Below, one piece after another: positions 44,641 to 54,226 of a DNA stretch of 64,000 nucleotides. The first letter of the stretch is position 1. Every line of letters begins with the position of its first letter. The position numbers were made by a program, and so were the translations under genes. A model generated the notes under the pieces. That model did not search any database, was not told the DNA's origin, and saw nothing but the letters and a program-made list of their open reading frames with translations. Source of the stretch: Micromonospora echinospora (GTDB taxonomy: Bacteria > Actinomycetota > Actinomycetes > Mycobacteriales > Micromonosporaceae); the NCBI RefSeq assembly GCF_014203425.1, contig NZ_JACHJC010000001.1, positions 6,341,501 to 6,405,500 of the forward strand, read 5' to 3'.

Positions 44641-46173
44641 ATGACCCAGACAGCACCCGGCACCGCGCCCGCTCCCATTCCGCTGGAGCGGGTGACCCAC
44701 TGGATCGACGGCAAGCCGTTCGCCGGCGTCACCGAGCGTACGGCCCCAGTCTACGATCCGGCGCTGGGCACGGTCCGGACGGAGGTGCCGCTGGCTTCCG
44801 TCGACGAGGTGGACCAGGCCGTCGCCTCCGCCGCCGCCGCGTTCGCCTCCTGGCGGGCGTCGTCGCTGACCAAGCGCACCCAGGTGCTGTTCGCGTTCCG
44901 GGAGCTGGTGAACCAGCACAAGCAGGAACTGGCCGAGCTGATCACGGCCGAGCACGGCAAGGTCGTCTCGGACGCCCTGGGCGAGGTCACCCGCGGTCTG
45001 GAGGTCGTCGAGTTCGCCTGCGGTATCCCGCACCTGCTCAAGGGCGGCCATTCCGAGGGCGTGTCCACGAACGTCGACGTCTACTCCATCCGGCAGCCGG
45101 TCGGCGTGTGCGCCGTCATCTCCCCGTTCAACTTCCCGGTGATGGTCCCGATGTGGTTCGTGCCCATCGCCATCGCGGCCGGCAACACCGTCGTCCTCAA
45201 GCCCAGCGAGAAGGACCCGTCCGCGTCGCTGCTCGTCGCCCGGCTCTGGGAGCAGGCCGGCCTGCCCGCGGGCGTGTTCAACGTGGTGCACGGCGACAAG
45301 GTGGCAGTCGACCGGCTGCTGGAGCACCCCGAGGTCAAGGCGGTGTCGTTCGTCGGCTCCACCCCGATCGCCAGGTACGTGTACGAGACCGGCACCCGCA
45401 ACGGCAAGCGCGTACAGGCCCTCGGCGGCGCGAAGAACCACATGGTGGTGCTGCCGGACGCCGACCTCGACCTGGCCGCCGACGCGGCGGTCAACGCCGG
45501 GTTCGGCTCGGCCGGCGAGCGGTGCATGGCGATCTCCGCCCTGGTGGTCGTCGAGCCCGTCGCCGACGACCTGGTGTCGCGCATCCGCGAGCGCATCGCC
45601 GGCCTGAAGATCGGTGACGGCCGCCGCTCCTGCGACATGGGACCGCTCGTCACCAGGGAGCACCGCGACCGGGTCGCGTCGTACCTCGACGCGGGCGTCG
45701 AGGCGGGCGCCGAGCTGGTGGTGGACGGCCGGCAGGTGCAGGTCGACGGCGACGAGGCCGGGTTCTGGCTCGGGCCGAGCCTGCTGGACCGGGTCTCGCC
45801 GGAGATGAGCGTCTACACCGACGAGATCTTCGGGCCGGTGCTGTCGGTGGTGCGGGTCGGCAGCTACGACGAGGCGCTCAAGCTGGTGAACTCCAACCCC
45901 TACGGCAACGGGACCGCCATCTTCACGAACGACGGCGGCGCGGCCCGCCGGTACCAGAACGAGGTCGAGGTCGGCATGGTCGGCATCAACGTGCCGATCC
46001 CGGTGCCGATGGCCTACTACTCGTTCGGCGGCTGGAAGGACAGCCTCTTCGGCGACTCCCACGCCCACGGCGCCGAGGGCGTGCACTTCTTCACCCGCGG
46101 CAAGGTGGTCACCTCCCGCTGGCTCGACCCGAGCCACGGCGGGATCAACCTCGGCTTCCCCGAGAACGACTGA
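44641..46173 (+). CDS. mmsA: CoA-acylating methylmalonate-semialdehyde dehydrogenase
   Basis: A 510-residue aldehyde dehydrogenase that converts methylmalonate semialdehyde plus CoA and NAD+ to propionyl-CoA (and malonate semialdehyde to acetyl-CoA) with loss of CO2. Catalytic Cys295 lies in GERCMA. GGAKNH (262-267) has Asn where hydrolytic ALDHs carry the general-base Glu, a hallmark of the CoA-acylating MmsA/IolA group. ATG 44641 is chosen over a long upstream frame that overlaps the PucR gene. It is the first gene of a five-gene plus-strand run. Confidence 0.93.
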   Translation: MTQTAPGTAPAPIPLERVTHWIDGKPFAGVTERTAPVYDPALGTVRTEVPLASVDEVDQAVASAAAAFASWRASSLTKRTQVLFAFRELVNQHKQELAELITAEHGKVVSDALGEVTRGLEVVEFACGIPHLLKGGHSEGVSTNVDVYSIRQPVGVCAVISPFNFPVMVPMWFVPIAIAAGNTVVLKPSEKDPSASLLVARLWEQAGLPAGVFNVVHGDKVAVDRLLEHPEVKAVSFVGSTPIARYVYETGTRNGKRVQALGGAKNHMVVLPDADLDLAADAAVNAGFGSAGERCMAISALVVVEPVADDLVSRIRERIAGLKIGDGRRSCDMGPLVTREHRDRVASYLDAGVEAGAELVVDGRQVQVDGDEAGFWLGPSLLDRVSPEMSVYTDEIFGPVLSVVRVGSYDEALKLVNSNPYGNGTAIFTNDGGAARRYQNEVEVGMVGINVPIPVPMAYYSFGGWKDSLFGDSHAHGAEGVHFFTRGKVVTSRWLDPSHGGINLGFPEND

Positions 46174-46192
46174 GCAGCGGAGAGAGGCCACC

Positions 46193-47524
46193 ATGAGCAC
46201 CAGCGCACGCCGCACCTACGAACTCGACCGCGCCCACGTCTTCCACTCCTGGTCCGCCCAGTCCCTGCTCGACCCGATGGTGGTCGAGCGCGCCGAGGGC
46301 TCGTACTTCTGGGACGGCGACGGGAACCGCTACCTGGACTTCTCCTCCCAGCTCGTCAACACCAACATCGGCCACCAGCACCCGGCGGTGGTCGCGGCGA
46401 TCCAGGAGCAGGCCGCCAAGCTGTGCACCATCGCGCCGTCGTACGCCAACGACGCCCGCAGCGAGGCGGCCCGGCTGATCGCCGAACGGGCGCCGGCGGG
46501 CCTGGAGAAGGTGTTCTTCACGAACGGCGGCGCGGACGCGATCGAGCACGCCGTCCGGATGGCCCGGCTGCACACCGGCCGGCCCAAGGTGCTGTCCCAG
46601 TACCGCAGTTACCACGGCGGCACCCAGACCGCGGTGAACCTCACCGGCGACCCGCGTCGCTGGCCCAGCGACAACGGCACCGCCGGGGTCGTGCACTTCT
46701 TCGGCCCGTTCCTGTACCGGTCGGAGTTCGGCGCCACGACCGAGGAGGAGGAGAGCGCGCTCGCGCTGCGCCACCTCGAACGCGTGGTGGAGATGGAGGG
46801 ACCGTCCACCATCGCCGCGATCGTGCTGGAGACCGTGCCGGGCACCGCCGGCATCATGCCGCCGCCGCCGGGCTTCCTGGCCGGCGTACGCGAGCTGTGC
46901 GACAGGCACGGCATCCTCTACATCGCCGACGAGGTGATGGCGGGGTTCGGGCGTACCGGCGCCTGGTTCGCCATTGACCACTACGGCGTGACGCCCGACC
47001 TGATCACCTTCGCCAAGGGCGTGAACTCCGGTTACGTCCCGCTCGGCGGTGTGGTGATCGCCGACCACGTCGCCGACACGTTCGCCACCCGCCCCTACCC
47101 CGGCGGGCTGACCTACTCCGGTCACCCGCTGGCCACCGCCGCCGCCGTCGCGACCATCAACGCGATGCGGGACGAGGGCATCGTCGAGAACGCCGCCCGG
47201 ATCGGCGAGGACGTGCTCGGCCCGGGGCTGCGGGAGATCGCCGAGCGGCACCCGAGCGTCGGGGACGTACGCGGGCTCGGCGTCTTCTGGGCGCTGGAAC
47301 TGGTCCGCGACCGCGAGACCCGGGAACCGCTGGCGCCGTACGGGTCCTCGTCGCCGGAGATGAACGACGTGCTGGCCGAGTGCAAGCGCAACGGCCTGGT
47401 CGTGTTCGCCAACTTCAACCGGATCCACGTGGTGCCGCCCTGCACCGTGTCGGAGACGGAGGCCAAGGCGGGACTGGCGGTCCTCGACGAGGCGCTGACA
47501 CTCGCCGACCGGCACACGGTCTAG
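46193..47524 (+). CDS. Class III omega-aminotransferase
   Basis: A 443-residue PLP enzyme. DEVMAGFGRTG (246-256) supplies the ring-binding Asp and Lys275 (TFAKGVNSG) is the Schiff-base lysine. The family includes beta-alanine-pyruvate, taurine-pyruvate and 4-aminobutyrate aminotransferases. Just 19 bp after mmsA, it most likely transaminates beta-alanine or 3-aminoisobutyrate to the semialdehyde MmsA uses. Taurine or another omega-amine is also possible. Confidence 0.88.
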   Translation: MSTSARRTYELDRAHVFHSWSAQSLLDPMVVERAEGSYFWDGDGNRYLDFSSQLVNTNIGHQHPAVVAAIQEQAAKLCTIAPSYANDARSEAARLIAERAPAGLEKVFFTNGGADAIEHAVRMARLHTGRPKVLSQYRSYHGGTQTAVNLTGDPRRWPSDNGTAGVVHFFGPFLYRSEFGATTEEEESALALRHLERVVEMEGPSTIAAIVLETVPGTAGIMPPPPGFLAGVRELCDRHGILYIADEVMAGFGRTGAWFAIDHYGVTPDLITFAKGVNSGYVPLGGVVIADHVADTFATRPYPGGLTYSGHPLATAAAVATINAMRDEGIVENAARIGEDVLGPGLREIAERHPSVGDVRGLGVFWALELVRDRETREPLAPYGSSSPEMNDVLAECKRNGLVVFANFNRIHVVPPCTVSETEAKAGLAVLDEALTLADRHTV

Positions 47525-47538
47525 ACGTACACCCATCA

Positions 47539-47567
47539 CCGCCCGCCGGGTCCACCCCGGCGGGCGG
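47539..47567. terminator. 12-bp hairpin between aminotransferase and E1alpha
   Basis: CCGCCCGCCGGG pairs exactly with CCCGGCGGGCGG around a 5-nt loop, 14 bp after the aminotransferase stop. It could attenuate transcription into the dehydrogenase genes or mark an operon boundary. Confidence 0.6.
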
Positions 47568-47639
47568 TCCCATATCCGAGATCCGCGAGACGGCCGGCGA
47601 CCCCGGCGACGCGGAGACCCCGCACCCAGAAGGTGACGA

Positions 47640-48770
47640 ATGACTACCGTAGATCTCGCCGACCCACCGGTCACCAACCCCTTCACCGGCACCACCGACC
47701 TTCCGCGCGCCGCCGAGGGCTGGACCCAGCTCGTCACCCCGGACGGACGCCTGCACCCGGACGTGGACGTCGACCGCGACGCCCTCGGCCACCTCACCCG
47801 CGACCTGTACCGGGGGATGCGGCTCGCCCGCCGCCTCGACGACGAGGCGTTCGCGTTGCAGCGGCAGGGCGAGCTGGGCCTGTGGTTGCAGTGCCGCGGA
47901 CAGGAGGCCGCACAGGTCGGCTCCGTCGCGGCGGTACGCGCCGACGACTACGTCTTCCCGAGCTACCGCGAGCACGCCGCGGCGCTGTGGCGCGGCATCG
48001 GCCCGGCCGACCTGCTCCGGCAGTGGCGGGGCGTCGCGCACAGCGGCTGGGACCCGGAGCCGTACTCGTTCCACATCTACACGCTGGTCCTGGCGGCCCA
48101 GCTGCTGCACGCCACCGGGTACGCCCTCGGGGTGCAGCGCGACGGCAGCGACATGGTCGTCGTGACGTACTTCGGGGACGGGGCCGCCAGCGAGGGCGAC
48201 GCGAGCGAGGCCATGAACATCGCCGCCGTCAACAACGCCCCGATGGTGTTCTTCTGCCAGAACAACCAGTGGGCCATCTCCACGCCGGCGGCGTCGCAGA
48301 CCCGCACGCCGATCCACCGGCGCGGCGCCGGATTCGGCCTGCGCAGCGAATGGGTCGACGGCAACGACGTGCTCGCGGTGTACGCGGTGACGTCCGCGGT
48401 GACCGAGCACGCCCGTGCAGGCTCCGGCCCCGCGATCGTCGAGGCCACCACGTACCGGATGGGCGGGCACAGCACGTCGGACGACCCGACCCGGTACCGC
48501 ACGGACGACGAGCTGGAGGCGTGGCGGGCGCGGGACCCGCTGGCCCGGGTCGAGGCGCTGATGCGCGCCGAGGGCTGGAGCGACGAGGCGTTCCTCGGCC
48601 AGATCCAGGCCGAGGCGGACGAACTCGCCGACCGGACCCGCCGGGAGTGCCTGGCCCTGGCGGCGCCGGACCTCGCGGACGCCTTCGCCACGGTGCTGTC
48701 CGACGTGCCCCAGCTTCTGCGGGAGGAGCGCGACGCGTTCGTCGCCTACCGCGCCTCCTTCCTCGACTGA
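47640..48770 (+). CDS. 2-oxoacid dehydrogenase E1 alpha subunit
   Basis: A 376-residue thiamine-diphosphate subunit with the ThDP motif GDGAASEG (179-186) ending NNAPMVFFCQNN. With E1beta it decarboxylates a 2-oxoacid and acylates the lipoyl group of E2. In context the likely substrates are the branched-chain oxoacids from valine, leucine and isoleucine, but pyruvate-type enzymes look similar. AAGG precedes ATG 47640. It opens an E1alpha-E1beta-E2 block. Confidence 0.93.
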   Translation: MTTVDLADPPVTNPFTGTTDLPRAAEGWTQLVTPDGRLHPDVDVDRDALGHLTRDLYRGMRLARRLDDEAFALQRQGELGLWLQCRGQEAAQVGSVAAVRADDYVFPSYREHAAALWRGIGPADLLRQWRGVAHSGWDPEPYSFHIYTLVLAAQLLHATGYALGVQRDGSDMVVVTYFGDGAASEGDASEAMNIAAVNNAPMVFFCQNNQWAISTPAASQTRTPIHRRGAGFGLRSEWVDGNDVLAVYAVTSAVTEHARAGSGPAIVEATTYRMGGHSTSDDPTRYRTDDELEAWRARDPLARVEALMRAEGWSDEAFLGQIQAEADELADRTRRECLALAAPDLADAFATVLSDVPQLLREERDAFVAYRASFLD

Positions 48771-48798
48771 CGCCAGCCCCGATCGGAGAACTCGTTTC

Positions 48799-49773
48799 AT
48801 GCTCACTCTCTGTCAGGCACTGAACAGCGGCCTGCGCCGCGCCATGGAGGACGACGACAAGGTCCTCCTGATGGGCGAGGACGTCGGCCGCCTCGGCGGC
48901 GTCTTCCGGGTCACCGACGGTCTCCAGAAGGACTTCGGCGAAGCCCGGGTGGTGGACACGACCCTCGCCGAGTCCGGGATCATCGGCACCGCCATCGGCC
49001 TGGCGCTGCGCGGGTACCGCCCGGTCTGCGAGATCCAGTTCGACGGCTTCGTCTACCCCGCGTTCAACCAGATCGTCTCGCAGCTGGCCAAGATGCGGGC
49101 CCGCACCGGCGGCCGGACCAGCCTGCCGGTGGTCGTGCGGATCCCGGTCGGCGGCGGCATCGGCGCGGTGGAGCACCACAGCGAGTCGAACGAGGCGTAC
49201 TTCGCGCACACCGCCGGGCTGCGGGTCGTCTACTGCGCCAGCCCGGACGACGCGCACTGGATGATCCGGCAGGCCGTCGCCGGTGACGACCCGGTGATCT
49301 TCTACGAGCCGAAGCGCCGCTACTGGGTCAAGGGCGAGGTGACACCGGAGGACGCCGGGCCGCCGCTGCCGCTGGACCGCGCCCGGGTCGTGCGCCCCGG
49401 CGCCGACGTGACGCTGCTGACGTACGGCGGCACTGTCGCCACCTGCGTCGCCGCCGCCGAGGCCGCCGCACAGGAGGGACGTGACATCGAGGTGATCGAC
49501 CTGCGGTCCATCTCCCCGCTCGACGTGGCGACAGTCGAGGAGTCCGTCCGCCGTACCGGGCGGGCGGTGGTGGTCCACGAGGCCCCCACGTTCGCCGGAT
49601 TCGGCGCCGAGGTCGTCGCGCAGGTGACGAGCCGGTGCTTCTACTCGCTGGAGGCGCCGGTCGAGCGGGTCGGCGGCTTCAACCTGCCGTACCCGCCGGC
49701 CAAGGTCGAGGAGGAGTACCTGCCCGACCTGGACCGGATCCTCGACGCCGTCGACCGCGTCCTCGCCGCCTGA
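48799..49773 (+). CDS. 2-oxoacid dehydrogenase E1 beta subunit
   Basis: A 324-residue transketolase-like beta subunit: GEDVGRLGGVFRVTDGL, then LAESGIIGTAIGLALRGYRPVCEIQF, and a C-terminal domain with EVIDLRSISPLD. It partners the E1alpha encoded 28 bp upstream to form a heterotetramer. Sequence style and gene order fit the branched-chain (Bkd) type. Confidence 0.93.
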   Translation: MLTLCQALNSGLRRAMEDDDKVLLMGEDVGRLGGVFRVTDGLQKDFGEARVVDTTLAESGIIGTAIGLALRGYRPVCEIQFDGFVYPAFNQIVSQLAKMRARTGGRTSLPVVVRIPVGGGIGAVEHHSESNEAYFAHTAGLRVVYCASPDDAHWMIRQAVAGDDPVIFYEPKRRYWVKGEVTPEDAGPPLPLDRARVVRPGADVTLLTYGGTVATCVAAAEAAAQEGRDIEVIDLRSISPLDVATVEESVRRTGRAVVVHEAPTFAGFGAEVVAQVTSRCFYSLEAPVERVGGFNLPYPPAKVEEEYLPDLDRILDAVDRVLAA

Positions 49774-49787
49774 AGGGAGAGGTACCC

Positions 49788-51086
49788 GTGACCGTTCAGC
49801 AGTTCCGCCTTCCCGACGTCGGCGAAGGGCTCACCGAGGCCGAGATCGTCACCTGGCGGGTGGCACCGGGCGACCCGGTCCGCCTCAACGACATCCTGGT
49901 GGACATCGAGACCGCCAAGGCCGTCGTCGAGCTGCCCAGCCCGTACGCCGGTGTGGTGGACCGCCTCCTCGCCGAGGAGGGCCAGACCGTCGACGTCGGT
50001 TCGCCGATCATCGCGATCCGGGTGGCGGGCGACGGCCCGGCGGCCACGCCCGCCGACGAGCCCGCCGCCGAGCCGCCGACCGGCGACGAACCGACCGCCG
50101 ACGAGCCGGCGGCGGAGCGCACCGCGGTGCTCGTGGGCTACGGGGTGTCCGCCCAGGCGCGGACCCGCCGGCCACGCCGCGCCACGCCGTCCGTCCGCCC
50201 GGCCGAGCCGGCCCGCGGGCCGCACACGTCCCGGCCGCCGGTGCTCACCAAGCCTCCGCTGCGCAAGCTCGCGAAGGACCTCGGTGTGGAACTGGCCGAC
50301 GTCCGCGGCAGCGGCCCCGGCGGTCTCATCACGCGCCAGGACCTGCTCGACCACACCACCGTCCGGACGCCGGTGGCCGACCACCGGCGCGACGAGCGCC
50401 TGCCCGTACGCGGAGTGCGCAAGGCGACGGCGGCCGCCATGGTCGCCAGCGCGTTCACCGCGCCGCACGTCACGGAGTTCCTCACCGTCGACATGACCGG
50501 CACCGTCGAGTTCGTGGCCCGGCTGAAGCAGGACCCGGCCTTCCAGGGCGTGAAGGTCAGCCCGCTGCTCGTGGCGTCGCTCGCAGTGCTGGACGCGATC
50601 CGCCGGTACCCCGACGTCAACGCCCGGTGGGACGAGGAGAACCAGGAGATCGTCCGGTTCGCCGACGTCAACCTCGGTATCGCCGCCGCGACGCCGCGCG
50701 GCCTGCTGGTGCCGAACGTCAAGGCCGCGCAGAACCTGGCCGTACGGGATCTCGCGGTCGCTCTGAACGAGCTGGCGGGCACCGCGCGGGAGGGCCGCAC
50801 CCGTCCCGCCGACCTGTCCGGCGGCACCATCACGATCACCAACATCGGTGTGTTCGGGGTGGACGCCGGCACCCCGATCCTCAACCCCGGTGAGGCGTCG
50901 ATCCTCTGTCTCGGCGCGCTGCGCCGCATGCCGTGGGTCGTCGACGAGCAGGTCGTTCCCCGGTGGACGGTGCAGTTGTCGCTGTCCTTCGACCACCGGC
51001 TCGTGGACGGGGAGCTGGGCAGCCGGGTGCTCGCACACGTCGGGCGGTTCCTGGAGGACCCGCTGTGGGGCCTGGCCCTGCGCTGA
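49788..51086 (+). CDS. 2-oxoacid dehydrogenase E2 acyltransferase
   Basis: A 432-residue core subunit from GTG 49788 (GAGAGG upstream). One lipoyl domain with Lys44 in DIETAKAVVEL; an Ala/Pro/Glu linker (about 80-160); a peripheral subunit-binding domain (KPPLRKLAKDLGVELADVRGSGPGGLITRQDLL); and a catalytic acyltransferase domain with His403 in SFDHRLVDG. It moves the acyl group to CoA. No E3 (lipoamide dehydrogenase) gene follows, so a shared E3 encoded elsewhere is needed. Confidence 0.94.
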   Translation: MTVQQFRLPDVGEGLTEAEIVTWRVAPGDPVRLNDILVDIETAKAVVELPSPYAGVVDRLLAEEGQTVDVGSPIIAIRVAGDGPAATPADEPAAEPPTGDEPTADEPAAERTAVLVGYGVSAQARTRRPRRATPSVRPAEPARGPHTSRPPVLTKPPLRKLAKDLGVELADVRGSGPGGLITRQDLLDHTTVRTPVADHRRDERLPVRGVRKATAAAMVASAFTAPHVTEFLTVDMTGTVEFVARLKQDPAFQGVKVSPLLVASLAVLDAIRRYPDVNARWDEENQEIVRFADVNLGIAAATPRGLLVPNVKAAQNLAVRDLAVALNELAGTAREGRTRPADLSGGTITITNIGVFGVDAGTPILNPGEASILCLGALRRMPWVVDEQVVPRWTVQLSLSFDHRLVDGELGSRVLAHVGRFLEDPLWGLALR

Positions 51087-51100
51087 GGCCCCGGCAGACA

Positions 51101-51142
51101 GACGGCGCGTGGACGGACAACGAGGTCCGTCCACGCGCCGTC
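51101..51142. terminator. 18-bp perfect convergent terminator
   Basis: GACGGCGCGTGGACGGAC (51101-51118) pairs exactly with 51125-51142 around a 6-nt loop, between the convergent E2 and sulfatase genes. It cleanly separates the two catabolic regions. Confidence 0.85.
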
Positions 51143-51161
51143 GCCGTACGCGCCGCGCGCG

Positions 51162-53462
51162 TCAGTCCACGACTTCGAACCCGACTCCGGCCGACGGCCG
51201 CGGCGCGACGTCGTCCGCCGTCGCGATGGGCTCGCCGACCTCCTCGGACGCGGCCAGCCGGAACCGCACGTACTCCAGTTCGCCGGAGAACTCGTGCCGG
51301 GCCGGGTAGCTCGGCGACACCGGCGAGTGGATGCTGCGCCCGACGTCCATGCCCGCGAACCCGTGGAAGAACGGCAGCAGCTGCGGGAACAGCGCCTCGC
51401 CCGCCGCCTCGCCGTCCACGTACAGCCGGCCGACGCCCTGGCAGTCGGCGGTCTTCGTCAGCTCGAAGGTCAGCTCCACCGGCCCCAGCGGCAGCTCACC
51501 CTCGGACCGCAGCACGTGGTGTGCGCCGAGGTGGTTGTACTCGTACACCAGGTGGTTGTCCTTGATGTGCAGCACGTACCCGCCGCTGACGTTGCCGAGC
51601 ACCACGATCACGCCGCCCTGCGCCGCGTCGGTGCGGCGCACCCGCGCGGTGATCGCGTGCGAGCGGTTCATCGTCGGCGGCACCGCCGCGCCGGAGACCG
51701 TCGGTACGCCCGCCAGGTAGGTGAAGATCAGCCGGTCCCGCACCGACCCGGGGCGTGGCACCCGGGCCCGGATCGCGAATCCCCTGTCGTCCAGCGGCAG
51801 CACGTCGTAGCGGGCCGCCTCGATCCAGAACTCCTCGACGAGACGCCGCAGCACCTCCGGGTGCTCGGCGGCGAGGTCACGGCTCTCGGTCGGGTCCTCG
51901 TCGATCCGGTACAACTCCCAGCGGTCCTCGTCCCACGAGGTGCCGCGCTCGTGGAACGCGACAGCCTTCCAGCCCTGGTGGTAGATGCCTCGGTGGCCGA
52001 ACATCTCGAAGTACTGGCGGTCCCGCGACGGCGGCGCCGCCGGATCACGCAGCCCGTCGCGGAAGCTGCGGCCGTGCAGCGGCATCTGCGGTACGCCCCG
52101 GCGCACCGCTGGCGGCCGCACCCCGACGAGGTCGAGCACCGTCGCGGTGACGTCGATGCTGTGCTGGAACTGCGTCCGCACCTGCCCGCCGGGCACGTCA
52201 CCGGCCGGCCAGCTCAGCACGAACGGCACCCGGACCCCGCCCTCGTGGGTGTGCTGCTTGTAGCGGCGGAACGGGGTGTTGCTGACCTGCGCCCAGCCCA
52301 GCGGATAGTTGCTCTGCGCCCGCGGGCCGCCGATCTCGTCGATCCGGTCCAGGCTGTCCTGGAGGTTCTCCGGCACCCGGTTCTGGAAGGCGGTGGGGTT
52401 GAGCGTGCCGAGCGGCGTGCCCTCGGGGCTCGCCCCGTTGTCCGACATGACCACGAAGATCGTGTTGTCGAGGCGGCCGATGCGCTCCAGGAAGTCGACC
52501 AGGCGCCCGAGCTGGGCGTCGGTGTGGTCGACCATCGCCGCGTACGCCTCCTGCATCCGGGCGAACAGGCGCCGCTGCTCCGGCGGCACGTCGTCCCACG
52601 GCACGACGCCGGGGTTGTGCGGTGGCAGCGGCGCGTCCGGCGGGATGATGCCCAGCCCGATCTGCCGCCGGTGCCGGTCCGCGCGGATGACGTCCCAGCC
52701 CTTGTCGTAGCGGCCCCGGTACTTCGCCAGGTACTCCGGCGGCGCCTGGTGCGGCGCGTGCGCGGCGGCGTACGCCAGATAGAGGAAGAACGGCTTCTCC
52801 GGCGTGAACGAGGTCTGGTCCCGGACGAACCCGATGGCCCGGTCGGTCAGGTCCTCGGTGAGGTGGTAGCCCTCCTCCGGGGTGGCCGGCGGGTCCACCT
52901 GGTGGTTGTCGTAGACCAGCTCCGGATAGAAGTTGTCGGTCTCGGCCTCCAGGAAGCCGTAGTACCGCTCGAAGCCGCGGCCCAGCGGCCACTGGTCGTA
53001 CGGCCCGGACGGCGTGGTGTGCTCCAGCGGCGCGACGTGCCACTTGCCGACCGCCATGGTGTTGAACCCGGCGTCGGCGAGCATCTCGGCGACGGTGGCG
53101 GCGGCGTGGGTGATCCGGCCCCGTCCACTGGGGAAGCCGCTGTCGAAGTTGGACAGCATGCGCATGCCGACGCTGTGGTGGTTGCGGCCGGTGAGCACGC
53201 TGGCCCGGGTCGGCGAGCACAGCGGCGAGGTGTGGAAGTTGGTGTACCGCAGCCCGGACGCCGCCAGCCGGTCGATCGTCGGAGTGTCGATCTCGGCGCC
53301 GAAGCAGCCGAAGTCGGCGAACCCGACGTCGTCCAGCAGCACGTACACCACGTTCGGGGTGCCCGCGGCGGCCGACGGCGGCGCGCTCCAGTGCTCCGTC
53401 GACTCGTGGTAGGTGCGTCCGATCGTGCCCTCGTACGGAGGGTCCGCCAGCGAACTGGTCAC
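51162..53462 (-). CDS. Arylsulfatase, cytoplasmic
   Basis: A 766-residue sulfatase like mycobacterial AtsA/AtsD. The C-S-P-T-R signature (Cys82-Arg86) is the site converted to formylglycine by FGE. Asp44-Asp45 in VLLDDVGFADFG, and VVMSDNGASPEG, are metal ligands. A C-terminal about 190-residue beta-rich domain is typical of this long type. No signal peptide or Tat motif is seen, so it acts in the cytoplasm. It is the last gene of the nine-gene run; a matching FGE gene lies across the divergent promoter at 63388. Substrate unknown. Confidence 0.93.
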   Translation of the reverse strand: MTSSLADPPYEGTIGRTYHESTEHWSAPPSAAAGTPNVVYVLLDDVGFADFGCFGAEIDTPTIDRLAASGLRYTNFHTSPLCSPTRASVLTGRNHHSVGMRMLSNFDSGFPSGRGRITHAAATVAEMLADAGFNTMAVGKWHVAPLEHTTPSGPYDQWPLGRGFERYYGFLEAETDNFYPELVYDNHQVDPPATPEEGYHLTEDLTDRAIGFVRDQTSFTPEKPFFLYLAYAAAHAPHQAPPEYLAKYRGRYDKGWDVIRADRHRRQIGLGIIPPDAPLPPHNPGVVPWDDVPPEQRRLFARMQEAYAAMVDHTDAQLGRLVDFLERIGRLDNTIFVVMSDNGASPEGTPLGTLNPTAFQNRVPENLQDSLDRIDEIGGPRAQSNYPLGWAQVSNTPFRRYKQHTHEGGVRVPFVLSWPAGDVPGGQVRTQFQHSIDVTATVLDLVGVRPPAVRRGVPQMPLHGRSFRDGLRDPAAPPSRDRQYFEMFGHRGIYHQGWKAVAFHERGTSWDEDRWELYRIDEDPTESRDLAAEHPEVLRRLVEEFWIEAARYDVLPLDDRGFAIRARVPRPGSVRDRLIFTYLAGVPTVSGAAVPPTMNRSHAITARVRRTDAAQGGVIVVLGNVSGGYVLHIKDNHLVYEYNHLGAHHVLRSEGELPLGPVELTFELTKTADCQGVGRLYVDGEAAGEALFPQLLPFFHGFAGMDVGRSIHSPVSPSYPARHEFSGELEYVRFRLAASEEVGEPIATADDVAPRPSAGVGFEVVD

Positions 53463-53470
53463 GGTACGCC

Positions 53471-54226
53471 TCAGCCGGCCGTCGTGCCGCCGTCGAGGAC
53501 GAGCGTGTGGCCCGTCACCATCCGCGCCTCGTCGCTGGCGAGGAACACCACCGCGTCGGCGGAGTCGCGCGGCGTCGCCATGCGTCCCAGCGGGATCGAC
53601 GCCCGGAAGTTCTCCCGGGCGCTGTCCGGCACGTCGCCCATGCCGCCCAGGAACGCCGAGAGCATCGGCGTCTCGGTCGCCGCCGGGGCGATCGCGTTGA
53701 CCCGGATGCCGTGCGGCGCCAGTTCCAGCGCCAGCGCCTTCATCAGGCCGATGACGCCGTGCTTGGCGGCGGTGTACGGCGCGTACCGGGGGCGGGCGAT
53801 GACGGCCTGAAGGGACGCGGTGAACACGATCGAGCCGCCGCCGGCCTCGATCAGCGCGGGCGCGGCGGCCTGCGCGGTCCAGAACGCGCCCTTGAGGTTG
53901 ACGTCGACCACGCGGTCCAGCGTCGCCTGGTCCACCTCGTCCAGCGGGCCGGTGAACGGCGTACCCGCGTTGGCGTGCATGAGGTCGAGCCGCCCGAACC
54001 GCTCGACGGCGGTCTCGACGGCGGCGCGGCAGTCCTCGGCCCGGGTGACGTCGCAGGCCACGCCGACGACGGCGGACCCGAAGCCGGCGGCCGCCTCGGC
54101 GGCGCGGTCGCCGTCGAGGTCGGCGATGACGACGCGCGCGCCCTCCTCGACGAGCCGGCCGACGGTCGCCAGTCCGATGCCGCTGGCGCCTCCGGTGACG
54201 ACGGCGACGCGGTCAACCAACCTCAT
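53471..54226 (-). CDS. Short-chain dehydrogenase/reductase
   Basis: A 251-residue classical SDR: nucleotide site TGGASGIG (11-18), catalytic Ser138, Tyr151 and Lys155 (YTAAK), and an acidic Asp in VIADLDGD suggesting NAD+ preference. Its ATG overlaps the OppF stop (ATGA), and it ends 8 bp before the sulfatase start. It would oxidise an alcohol freed by desulfation; this is inferred from context. Confidence 0.92.
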   Translation of the reverse strand: MRLVDRVAVVTGGASGIGLATVGRLVEEGARVVIADLDGDRAAEAAAGFGSAVVGVACDVTRAEDCRAAVETAVERFGRLDLMHANAGTPFTGPLDEVDQATLDRVVDVNLKGAFWTAQAAAPALIEAGGGSIVFTASLQAVIARPRYAPYTAAKHGVIGLMKALALELAPHGIRVNAIAPAATETPMLSAFLGGMGDVPDSARENFRASIPLGRMATPRDSADAVVFLASDEARMVTGHTLVLDGGTTAG

